Assembly: GCA_910574455.1 (NCBI GenBank)
Contig: CAJSYZ010000001.1
Coordinates: 284,006 to 348,005, forward strand
Length of the DNA: 64,000 nt
Direction of reading: 5' to 3'
Origin: Trichaptum fuscoviolaceum
Taxonomy: Eukaryota; Basidiomycota; Agaricomycetes; Hymenochaetales; Trichaptaceae
The notes beneath the pieces were generated by a model that was not told the DNA's origin, searched no databases, and saw only the letters and a list, made by a program, of their open reading frames with translations. Both the position numbers and the translations under genes were made by a program. Shown here in pieces: positions 1 through 10,590 of the stretch. Numbering within the stretch: position 1 is the first letter of the stretch; every line of letters starts with the position of its first letter.

Positions 1-260
1 TGGCGCGCCAGTCGCACCATTGGCAACATAGATCCGAATGTGGGAGCGCAACCTCCTGAGTTTCTAAGAGACAAGATCGACATGGACTGAGACTAAATAG
101 GAACGTGAATCAGCTTTCGTTTCACCAATATCAGGGAATTTGAAAACACTCACATTAATTTCTCCTTCGAAACATTCCACTCCTATGAAACCTTCCATTC
201 GCATCATCATCTTGGTGGTTTAATCCTGCGAATAGATACTGCTCGTCCATGATAGCTATC
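1..260 (-). pseudogene. Relic gene X (window-truncated copy)
   Basis: Minus-strand segment homologous to 9381-9640. A readable fragment contains LWIAIMDEQYLFAG; the paralogue has LWIAIMDERYLFAG. No domain is recognised. It is cut by the window start. Confidence 0.35.
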
Positions 261-599
261 CATAGGCGAGTCAAATTAAAGAGGATGCAGAGGAGTTCAC
301 TTCAGAGATACAGCTGGTGCTAAGAAACGATTCTGAAGAGGCAACATGATGCGATGTTGATGACAACACGGCAAAAATGAGAGTTGAGGAACCGAGGATA
401 ATAAACTTAGATAGCATCGACGAGATGGACGATACAAGAATGTCAGCGTTAATGGTGTGAGAGGGCAGGGTTGTCAGTTGTTTGACGTCGACGGTTGTCC
501 ATTAAGTGCTCCGTCTCCTTTCTTCTTTCCATCCTTACGCTGCGACTCCCGTCTCTACGGTACAAATTACGATGTAAGTTAGAAGATGAAGGCAAGCGA

Positions 600-1170
600 G
601 TAGTAGTGCACTCACATACCCTTCAAGGCCCCTGCCACTTCCAGCATGCCCTCGGACTGCTCTTTCTCCATCTCAAGCTCAGAACACTTCGCCTGCTCGA
701 CCATAGCATCAGGCAATGCGCGCGGCGACGTCGGAGGGGGGGTGAAGACGACGGCGCGCCTGTGCGTGAAGAGCGCGGGGGAGGTAGCGGAAGCTTTGAG
801 CACGACAAGGTGGAGTGTGCGTACAAGGGATTAGAGAGAGACCGGATGATAGATTGCAGTAGGTGGGGGGGGGGGGGCTTTTGGGCAGCTCGATAGCTCG
901 TCGCCAAGCGTGCCCTTGTGATGATGAGCGCGTCGAGGAGAAGGTGTCGGTCTTCTGCCAGGAGTGCAAGGAGGGCGGGAACGCTGTCTGCGCGGTGGAA
1001 GTCCTCCGTGTACCCCACGCCACTCGGATTGAGGTCCACAACCATCGGCGTTTTCCGTACAATCCTGTCGATACAATTGAGCGTGAGCCCGCCTGGCTGG
1101 CTGGGGCCCGGCCTCGGTATGCATCCGGCGATGGCAAGGATGTGCATGGTGGTGTTGGTCGACTCAGCTT
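600..1170 (-). pseudogene. Chimeric relic: Dlt1-like 3' stub joined to dehydratase fragment
   Basis: On the minus strand, 600-720 matches the C-terminal coding end of the Dlt1-like genes at 38.6, 56.4 and 63.6 kb. From about 726 the sequence switches to the middle of the IlvD/Edd dehydratase, comparable with 41829-42290. Recognisable dehydratase pieces include the segment matching [18 protein letters not shown]. Frames are broken and a G-run lies at about 866-877. Both parts lie on the same strand, so this is a fusion of two relics and not a working gene. Confidence 0.7.
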
Positions 1171-3260
1171 CTCGCTAACAAGGTACACCCTACAACACGA
1201 CCATTGCCTACACCATCCCACTCAACTGATCACGGCCGCTCCGATTGATAACAGGGCCAACTTGGATGGCAAGTGGTGAGGGAATGGACACGTTCACACC
1301 TGCGTCTTGAGGTGGGCTTTGACTATTTGAACTTCGGGATTCGGTGTGCAATACTTGCTTCCTAGCGTTTGGGGACAGTAATGAGCACGCTTGAAATGCT
1401 TTGTGCGATAGACTTACCAGTGCTATGAGTTTCTTGCAATTTCACCCCGAGACCGGCGCCACGACCCTCTCGTCGCACTAACATAGGCAGTATGTCTTTC
1501 CCTGCGCAGCCCTGTTATGTTATTGTCCCAGATATACGCACGGATTCTCATCGCGAATGGCGAATGTTGATAACTCTGCCCATGCGCGAAGGGGTCCGAG
1601 AGGTTGAGTTTTGACGAGTGGTCGATTCGAAGTTTCTGCATAGCGCAGACATTAGGGACATATGGTTCTGTGAAAGTAGAGTGAAGAAGATTTGGACGTC
1701 GAAAGATTAGAGAGACTGTGTAAGAAACAAACGATGTCGAGGATACATAGTATCTATGCCTGGTAGTGTTTCGGGGTCCCAGTCAAGCATGGTTCCGTTT
1801 TCGGCGGCGGATATCATGACTGCCATTTTCTACTCAACTCGCATCATCTCTTTCAACGCCCACAAATATTTTATTCAATGAATTCTGAAGCGAATAGTAC
1901 AAGCGCATAAGTTACTTTGCTCCCTCTCCACCATCGACAATCCTGAAAGATCTCCGAGAGATTCGCCTGAATCTCACCGCTCTCAGCATCCACCGGCAGA
2001 ATATGGTCTTCAACGCAAACGCTGCACCGGTAAACTATCGCAGGAATCAGAAACTACATCTTCCCGTGCGCTGTCAACGTATCCAATGACAGAAGGTGGG
2101 GCAATGCGACTAGCCTGATAGCGGACTCAGAGGGGATGGACACAGCTTTCGCCATCATTACAGGTGAGTATAACTTCATTGTATTATAGCAGCATAGCCT
2201 TGATCATTCATACTAGTAACACCTTAGGCGATTGCTATATAAGACGATCGCCGGTATGAAGGGATAGTACGGTGACAACCCAGACGTTGTGCACGCTACA
2301 CAGCCCCAACACGGTTTATGGAACCTCAGCAGTTTCCCATATTCGTACTGCGTTGAGAGCGATTGCCAGTGCATATTGGAGCATCCATATTACTCGCTTG
2401 GCTATATGAGCTATTCAGCTACACAGCTTTTCCTATACAAAGTGAAGTTATATCTCCGTCAACGTTGACAGGTGGGAATGCACCACATTCTGCGGTCTTC
2501 AAGTCAGGGAGTTTTAGAGGCTCACTATCTCAGCCCGATCTTCTATTTATTGTCTTTATGCCTGTGCACAGGTTGATGTTCCTGTGGTGTTGTGCGCACT
2601 ACAATGGAGCGTACTTGTATTAGGAAAGGAACATGTAATATAATTGGAACTTTCAGTGTAGGTACATTGGCAATACAATGCTAATAGCAATGACTGACTG
2701 TCCGTATAAGTCGGAGGAGCTTGACAAGGCGGGCCCGGGCCTCCTTCAAGTGGAATAATACGAAAAAGCAAAGCACACAGGAGATGCGCAAGTGAGTTGG
2801 AATTAGAGACGGTCAAAGTACCATCTGAGTGACATGAAGGCGGAGTACGCAAGGAAGGAATTACCGAGCGAGGTGCACACGTGCCAGACGGCGATCAGAG
2901 AGACAAAACTGCTCGGCGATGACAAACAGGAGTGCGTTTGATCGAAAATATGACCCAGAGCTACACAAAGATACTCTCCGCGGAAGGCGAAGCTCGGTGA
3001 CTGCCCATCTTCAGGCGTGAAGGTATAGAAGATATCGAGGGGTTCACAAATTATCAGATTCGGCCGTTACCATCGATCGAACATTGATTGTACAATGTAC
3101 ACGGCGCAAAGACGAAAAAGTAGCAGTCGGTAGACCCCAGAGATGTATAATGAAGATAATGACGATTCCACGATAGCGATTTGAGTTGCATATGTTGGTC
3201 TTGGTGTTTCTGCCTTCATTTAGAATGTCCAAGATTTCATATCACAGATGAATGAACTAG
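1170..3260. other. Unidentified degenerate DNA in unit A
   Basis: No gene could be supported. Short minus-strand open stretches, for example 1423-1641, recur in unit B at 11076-11372 with frame changes, which suggests remains of an older gene. A stretch around 1890-2110 is similarly shared. No domain motif was recognised. Confidence 0.5.
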
Positions 3261-3264
3261 CAAG

Positions 3265-3965
3265 AGCAAGGGTACCCCAGCCCAACACAGACACACCACA
3301 AGCGAAAACAATCGTACTCGATGAAGTTGTGCAAGACGACGGCGTGTCCAGGTAAGTGAGGAGGGAGGCCTATGGTGGCGGAGACTGTGGGCACACAGCC
3401 TCAGTTAGGTGAAAGGTTCTCCTTAGCACGACAAGCACGGAATGTGAAGAGCGGATCGCAGATGGGCCGGATCATGGACTACGTTTTGAGTAGCTCTGCA
3501 GTTTCCCGTAAAGAGGAATCGGCCTTCTACCAAACGAGAGATGAGATTCCTCCACGTACCCCATCCATTCTGCCGCACGACCACGAGCATCGACACCTTC
3601 CGGTCGATCCAATCAATATCATCGAGCGCGGTCCCGCCCGACTAGATGAGGCATGCGGCCGGCGATGGCCGGGAGGTGCATGTCGCTCGTCGAGCCGCCG
3701 AGGGCGTGCAGGACAATGAAGGCGTTTTCGAACGACTGGTGCATGGGATAGAATTGGGTGCGAAGCAAGCATGCATGCTGCGGGGAGGAAACGGCAATGC
3801 AAGATGTGATCGAATAGACTTCATCGATGGCGCACTGTGGACGTGCGGCTCGAGGGCGGCATACCGGCGCATCGATGAGGTACGCAATAATCGACTCGGA
3901 CGCGCGCAGCCACGAGATGCGTTGTCTCTGAGAAATCGGTTTCAGGCATGGCTTGGTCGGACTGA
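3265..3965 (-). pseudogene. Second dehydratase relic in unit A, with Dlt1-like remnant
   Basis: Minus-strand similarity to the IlvD/Edd dehydratase genes runs from about 3415 to 3960. It includes the region equivalent to [17 protein letters not shown] (here broken) and the stretch upstream of it. At 3265-3350 the string cgatgaagttgtgca and its flanks resemble the Dlt1-like exon near 56.8-56.9 kb. Multiple frame changes and stops make this non-functional. Confidence 0.65.
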
Positions 3966-4040
3966 GTGTATGAGTTAGCTTCAATGGCGAGTCTCATCAC
4001 TGAACGCTACTCACGCGGGGAAGTAGTTCACCCTTTATCT

Positions 4041-4720
4041 TCATGCATCATATCCACTCATCACACCAACCAATCGCTGTAGAACCATGACCCGTGTGAC
4101 CTTCGGAATCTTCATCAATCGGAATCTGTTTATCGAAAAGTACCATAAGGCTGAGTGGCGAGCACATGCTGGTGAAGATACCTTCATAAGAGATCGCCCA
4201 TCAGCTTCTTTTCCACCCTCAAATATTCCACGGAAATAGCTTACAGTCGTCCATGATGGCAATGTCTTAGTCCAACTAAACATCTAGGTACACCGTTACG
4301 GCCTGGTTGTAACTCTGTTCGACACCGATTGCGGCAACATCTTCAATACGAAGGTGGTAACCAGAGGTGTATGAGACATGCGTGAACCAAACTCGATCGA
4401 AAAGTGAGTGCTGGCTTGCGACCTTTAACTTGAAATTCTCGCCGCAGGGCAAGAACTGTCGGAAGGTGTATAAGTAAAAGTAAGGGTGAGACAGACAAAT
4501 GTCGACGCACCTCGCCCACCAGAAGCCAGTCAAACTCTGCTCCACGAACCGCAAGCAAAGTTGGTTTCGATACACAGCAGCGACATGTTGAGCTCTCGTC
4601 TGACTTCCCCTCCAATGCCTTCGTCGCTTGAAAACGCACGACTTGTTCACGATGATCGTCTTCGCAAATTGAACAATAAAAGACTACATCCATCCACCTC
4701 GGGCTCATCTCGGTGCACTA
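4041..4720 (-). pseudogene. Unidentified degenerate spliced gene, copy A
   Basis: The minus strand contains an open 3' segment ending near 4276 that includes FLPCGENFKLK and HVSYTSGYHLRIEDVAAIGV. It is preceded by a plausible short intron (donor gtgcgtcg, acceptor ccgacag) and an upstream piece ending EFDWLLVGE. The same arrangement is found in unit B at 13862-14300. Further upstream the reading frame breaks repeatedly. I do not recognise the family. Conservation of the last exon in both copies suggests a formerly real gene. Confidence 0.4.
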
Positions 4721-5540
4721 CACCAACTCCATCCCATTCATGCATCTGCATCGCTGTCTCCTCCGAGCTCGTTGAGCTAGTGTAGCGGTTGGTTGCTTCA
4801 GTGTCGAGGACACCTTGCCAATGTTAAGCAGCAAGCCGTCCCTTGCGAATGAGGCATCAGTGGTTGACGCGAGGATGACAGTGCAACGATTTCTTGCCCG
4901 GTGGAAGATGTTATAATATTGGCTTGGGGTTTGATGAGTGAAGCAGATGAGAGAGGCGAGCAAAGCTGTGACGACGTCAAGTCAGCGATTGGTAGACATA
5001 AGCATGTCCTGAAGGCAGAACACACCTTCACTCTAATGCAGACCCACGACGAAGTTTTCGACTACCTTTCTCTACTTGGCTTCTAGAAGAACAACGTCCA
5101 CATCATCGAGGGTAACCTCACCAATGACTAGATCGGAGAAGCGACTGGTGATTGCACAGCTCTGAAGTTGAAGATGACCATGGTGCTCGTTACCGGAGTG
5201 CGGGAATGAGGAGATGGAAGTGTAGAAGGAAGACAGATGTGATTGACGCGAGCATCGTGCCAGTGAAGGCAGTGCTGCCAGGCTGTTCATGCCTGACTGA
5301 CAGTGCACTGCCCTGGGCACTTTCACGACCCACACAGTCTGTCTCGCTCACGGGCTTCTCCAAGGCCCCAGCGCACATTGCAGTGCACATCCAACCAGTA
5401 TCGCTCTATCTAGGTCGCCTATATAATTTGAACGTAGGACGAAGTGGTATCACACGTCCAATCACCCAGCTCACAGTTCAAGTTGGCACTCTCGAACAAC
5501 CCGAACACCTTATCCAAATCACCCTTCTTGGCTAGAAGAC
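4720..5540. other. Degenerate stretch upstream of the unknown gene in unit A
   Basis: No intact gene. On the plus strand around 5020-5150, VHIIEGNLTND in an interrupted frame is faintly reminiscent of a short-chain dehydrogenase, but the assignment is too weak to name. The final 150 bp before 5547 are conserved with unit B and probably contain the promoter of the downstream gene. Confidence 0.35.
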
Positions 5541-5546
5541 GACAAT

Positions 5547-8266
5547 ATGATGACCAGAATCCGAAAGAAATCCAACCAGAAACGGGACCGCGCGGTGGCA
5601 GGGAGACGCAGGTTTTTCAACGTCACTCCCGACTCCCAGGCAGAGATGCTCAGACGTATCTGCTTCCTTCTCGAACTTATACAGCATGCCGACGCATCTA
5701 AACGCATCGATGACATGCTACAATCCGAGGATTTCCGAACACTCTTATTTGGACCATTCAGTACATCAGATCGTAAGCATTCCAATCCGAACTGGCACGA
5801 GCTTGCATGGGAGAAATTCCGAAATAAGATGGAACGACAATTTGGACGCTTTGTCAATGATTCAACATCGACGCTTGCAACAATCGATGACAGCCCTGGC
5901 ACGGGACGCATCATAGACAAATTTGTTTACCAACCCATCGGACGATCTATCGAACGACTTTTACTCGCTATGGAACTCAGATACTTTCGGCCTCCGGAAA
6001 GGAGCGCACGTCAAATCATTAAATTCCTAGAAGCTTCCGCATTTTCTGGACGTCATATCCCGGATGATAAGATAAGCGAGCATTCGTTTCTTTATGACTA
6101 TTTTCATGCGGGTAAGGATGAGGCGGAAAAGAATGCTCTGGACCGCATGTCCTTATTCCTGGAAATCAGTCGGGCGGAAGAAATTGTAAAGGCACTTCAA
6201 AGGCTATTGATACAAGCAAGGTAATACTAATATAGTCTGTATGATCTTGTTACTGACGACTGGAGGCTTTAGTTCAAAGCAACGAAGTATGCGTGTTGAG
6301 GCACAAAAACTAATATGGTCCCTCTTCAGATACAATAATATGTTCTTCCTGTTGAAAGCTACGATAGATCTCCGGAATCTGGTGTGGGATGGATATTCAA
6401 CTTTTCAGCACTGTTCGCCATTAGACCTTGATTTTCAAACTCACTTCTCCTTTCGGTGGGATATGGAATCATACGATTCTGATGCCTTAGTGAGGATGTT
6501 TGACGCCAAAGCAGAACATGAATTATTGTTGTCTCTTTCGCCCAGAGATATCTTGGAAACCTGTGCTCGGTGAGTTCAACTCCATGCATTTACGGTGATA
6601 GTAAATCTGACCTTTAATTACCTGTCCTATCAAGAGAGAATAGAGGGTTCTCATCACTTCCAATTGGCCTTGTCTTTGAGAAGTTCAAGGAGCTCGTGGA
6701 CTACACAATTCACAACATGTGCACCGAGGAAACAGCGGAAGATCTATATCTGACTCTCATTGCAATTCAAGGATATTCTACGAAGTATCCGTATATCTCA
6801 AGCTTGCTGGAGCGACTCGAACTCTATGGTAATGAGTCTCCCAAGATCCTTTCAAGGAGAGGAGGAAGGTGGGAGTGCTTCATTGACATTCAAGTGCTAC
6901 TATTTACGGAATATATAATTAATTAGGTCTGAATCAGAGATTAAGACGGCTGAGTTGTTGTGTCATTTCTTCATTAGGTCAGTGTTGCGATGGGTATGAC
7001 TCGGACATGTTTTCATGGCATTCCACTGATAGTAAGCCTTTTAGCTTGTTTAACAGCAATTCAGAGATGCGAGAGTCTAGTGATCAGTTACTCGGGGAAT
7101 GCTGTCTATATCTAAACGATGTCGACGATGAGAGTAACCCGATGACCGAACTGGAGGCCAGGGCATCCGAAGACTATTTGCACAAGATCATCGAGGCGCT
7201 GGTGCGACGTGGTCCCGTAACTTTTGAAATATTCAAAGACATGGTATCTAAGCCGCTCACATGGGAGAAATATTGCCAACCAGTACGCAGGCGGAAAGAC
7301 GGGAATCAAGCTCGGGGATCATCTACCTGGAAATACAGGCTCTATGTCTCTGAAAATATATTTTCAAACCCGTCCTTACTCTTCTGCTACTTCACACCCT
7401 TTTCTCGGGATTCTGGCAGTCTTCAATGGTATTACTGCCACATCATCACTAATCCAGCTCCATACTGGAAACTTAGGAGGACGGAGTGTTGGTTTAACAT
7501 TAAGAATTGGTTGGCTGCGCTGAACCGCAATTCTATGACGCTACCCGGAGATAGGCCAGGTACAGATTTATACAAGACCTTGGAATGGTGGCGAAATTTT
7601 GTTCCTTATCCTCTACCCGATCCACCACCTGCGCATGACCTACTGCGATGCGTGACATCGCCATTCCGTTTGCATTGCAAAATAAAATCATCTCGACTGT
7701 CGCCCACAATCAAGAAGCCTCGCAAATACAGAACCTATAAGCGGCCGTTGTATGATTACGGGATGGATGCCACACCGCAGCCTTGGATCGAGGGTTCCTC
7801 ATATGAATGTCGGAATGAGGTCGATCCTGCGCACCTAAAGCTCGAATCCACGGAATCCCCAGTATCGGCTGCACCTGCAGGTCAACTGCTGTCAGTCGCA
7901 TCAACAGAAGTTGGACCTGCCGCCAAGAACTGTGCCAATGTGGAGGAGGATGATATCATTGAAACAGTCTCGGACAGACGTTTTGGTCGCGCGGCTATGG
8001 CAACGGAAAGTCGTGTCTCGAGATCCTTCTCTTCAGATACCGACAAAGATCACACACCGGAGGAGGTCAAATCGCTTCAGTCAGCAAGGAAAAGCCAGAA
8101 GGTGGCGGATGACTTCGAATTCGGGCCAGCAAGCGACACAGATTCGATGATGACCAAAGTCGTAAATGGCCCTCCCGATTCATCCTATGACGACGATATT
8201 TCGACAGATGAGGACTTTTGGTCAGCCAAAAGCACTGCGGAGCTTTCATTGGCTTCACTTGATTAG
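5547..8266 (+). CDS. Unknown five-exon gene, copy A (825 aa)
   Basis: Exons 5547-6220, 6273-6569, 6635-6868, 6927-6977 and 7045-8266 join in frame with GT-AG introns of 52-67 nt. The structure follows from comparison with copy B at 15116, where every splice site and phase is conserved. An alternative without intron 3 would end at a stop at 6924-6926. The protein has a basic N-terminus, a long central part without recognised motifs (MTELEARASEDY is conserved) and an acidic Ser/Asp-rich C-terminal third ending AELSLASLD. No signal peptide or membrane segment is evident. Function is unknown. Intact frames in both copies argue for selection. It is the only intact gene in the unit. Confidence 0.75.
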
Positions 8267-8640
8267 CCGCGGTACGTCGACAACAAACTTTGCGATGCAG
8301 AAAGTGCCCACGCTAACGGACCCTCGTTGTTTCAGATACGACAGTCTTCTTTTGACCGGACTTGACGACGGTTTTTGTCCCAACTTTCGACCCCTTTCTT
8401 TTGTAATTTCTTTCGTATTCCTTACCGTTTCTCTTCCCTGAAATGTCTCCTCCATTTCTTAAAATGCTCTCCTGGTATCTGTAACAACAAATAAGACTTG
8501 TATATTGCCACACTGTACATACACAGACAGTTACTGTGCGATTTACTTATGACAAGTTGTTAACGCGAGCTTGACCCGAAAGCAAATGTCACCCTTACTA
8601 CACAATTTCCATTCTGCGAACGCTACGATCTGCTCGAAAG
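8267..8640. other. 3' flank of unknown gene A
   Basis: AT-rich sequence shared with unit B (17902-18250), including ttgtatattgccacactgta. It is probably 3' UTR and intergenic DNA. No separate gene was seen. Confidence 0.4.
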
Positions 8641-9640
8641 GGTATCAACAGTAAACCTACTTGTCATGCACAGGATAGACGTACCGAGAGGCGGAGAAGA
8701 TCCACGATAATCCAGCTGTCTTCTTGAGCGAGCCAAGGTTATCTTCGCGTGGTGTCGCATTCTCAGCTCGAACGCATCCGAGTCGCCTTGGATATTACGT
8801 AAGCTTTTAACAAGGGCAACAGTTAAGCCTCCTGCTGACAAGGCTGCAGCGCAACCGTCGTCGAGCTCGTCCATCCATCATCGTCTATCCACCATCGTGC
8901 GGCATATTCTACACTCGTCTCCCGGACCATTACTTTTGGATCAGGGTTGCTGCCATTCGGGACATACACCGAGTCAGGCGTCGAGGTGAAGTCTGCGCAG
9001 CCTTCGAGGTGAATCACAGTAGGCATTTAACGTGGACAAAGGAGTAGATTTGCGCTACATGGAGGAGTGGTGGAAGAGAACGTGTTCGAGGGTATAGGCG
9101 TATGTTCGTTCCTGCGCGAAGTGTCACGGTGTTCACTTTCACTTCGGGTGAAGATGGTGGCAGGTAGAACCTCATGCGCAACGAGAATGAACTGACTTTG
9201 CTAATGCGCAACGATATTCGTGATTTCATCGCTAAGGCTTAGTTTGAGCACAAGAATGCGGTCTGAAGCGAATGACAAGGATCGATTTCACGTTAGCCAT
9301 ACGAGCTGCCGAAACTCAGTGTGGTGATGGTGTTCAGGCGTGAACGGGTTTGGGAGAGCAGAATGGAAGAAGATGACAAGTGGCGCGCCAGTCGCACCAT
9401 TGGCAACATAGATCCGAATGTGGGAGCGCAACCTCCTGAGTTTCTAAGAGACAAGATCGACATGGACTGAGACTAAATAGGAACGTGAATCAGCTTTCGT
9501 TTCACCAATATCAGGACATTTAAAAACACTCACATTATTTTCTCTTTCGAAACATTCCACACCTATAAAACCTCCTATTGCGTCATCATCTTGGTGAATA
9601 ATGTTTGAGCCTGCGAATAGATACCGCTCGTCCATGATAG
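8640..9640 (-). pseudogene. Relic gene X spanning the A/B junction
   Basis: Minus-strand open pieces occur at 9444-9635 (ERYLFAGSNIIHQDD), 9014-9229 and 8823-9026 (LEGCADFTSTPDSVYVPNGS). Related pieces lie at 18.25-19.25 kb and at the window start. Frames are interrupted and the family is not recognised. Because it crosses 9381, the relic shows that the unit edge defined by the window start is arbitrary. Confidence 0.4.
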
Positions 9641-10002
9641 CTATCCATAGGCGAGTCGAATTAAATAGGATGCAGAGGAGTTCACTTCAGAGATACAGCT
9701 GGTGCTAAGAAACGATTCTGAAGAGGCAACATGATGCGATGTTGATGACAACACGGCAAAAATGAGAGTTGAGGAACCGAGGATAATAAACTTAGATAGC
9801 ATCGACGAGATGGACGATACAAGAATGTCAGCGTTGATGGTGTGAGAGGGCAGGGTTGTCAGTTGTTTGACGTCGACGGTTGTCCTTTAAGTGCTCCGTC
9901 TCCTTTCTTCTTTCTATCCTTACGCTGCGACTCCTGTCTCTACGGTACAAATTATGATGTAAGTTAGAAGATGAAGGCAAGCGAGTAGTAGTGCACTCAC
10001 AT

Positions 10003-10590
10003 ACCCTTCAAGGCTCCTGCCATCTACAGTATGCCCTCGGACTACTCTTTCTCCATCTCGAGCTCAAAGCACTTCGCTTACTCGGCCATATGATCATGCA
10101 ATGCGCGCGGTGACATCGAAGGGGGAGGTGAAGACGACGGCGTGCCCGTGCGTGAAGAGCCCGGGCGAGGTGGCGGAGGCTTCGAGCACGCATCCGTGCA
10201 GAAGACGTTCCCCCGGAGCACGACGAGCGCGGAGTGTACGTACAGCGGGTCGGCGAGTGGCCGGATGATGAATTGAAGGAAGGAGGGGGAGGCCTTAGCG
10301 CAGCTCGATAGCTCGTCGCCAAGTGTGCCCTTGTGATGATGAGCGCGTCGAGGGGAGGAGCCCACATTCCGCAAGGCGTGCGAAAAGGGCGGGCACGTCG
10401 CCTGGGCGGTGGAATTTCTCCATGTACCCGTCGCCGCTCGGATTGAGGTCCACAACCATCGGCGTTTTCCGTACAATCCCATCGATACCATTAAGCGTGA
10501 TCCTGCCTGGCTGGCTGGGGCCCGGCCTGGGTATGCATCCGGCGACGTCGAGGAGGTGTACGATGGTGTTGGTCGACCCAGCTTCCCGCT
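10003..10590 (-). pseudogene. Chimeric relic: Dlt1-like 3' stub joined to dehydratase fragment, unit B
   Basis: Counterpart of 600-1170. The Dlt1-like C-terminal stub (10003-10100) runs into dehydratase sequence (about 10110-10588) on the minus strand. It retains a bit more of the dehydratase than copy A, including a stretch around 10195-10220 that is absent from A. Stops and frameshifts persist, so it is not coding. Confidence 0.7.

Larger units (their letters stand above)
1..9380. repeat. Tandem segmental duplication, unit A
   Basis: The sequence at position 1 (tggcgcgccagtcgcaccat) recurs at 9381 in the same orientation. Near-collinear similarity then follows through relics, the unknown five-exon gene and its 3' flank. 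Unit A is 9380 bp by this alignment. The edge at base 1 is only the window edge: a relic gene spans the corresponding 9381 junction, so the true duplication breakpoint is not fixed. Indels of a few to about 150 bp and many substitutions separate A from B, while some tracts are identical. Confidence 0.9.

Noticed and set aside
866..877. Poly-G run as a G-quadruplex or regulatory site
   Set aside because: It lies inside a pseudogene and is absent from the paralogous unit B; likely slippage.
5020..5200. Possible short-chain dehydrogenase relic
   Set aside because: Only a short stretch resembles the family and stops interrupt it; not enough to name.
6696..6926. Stop codon ending an ORF inside the unknown gene
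   Set aside because: Both copies allow a 58-nt intron (donor gtggga) that removes the stop and opens a conserved 51-nt exon, so the stop is probably intronic.
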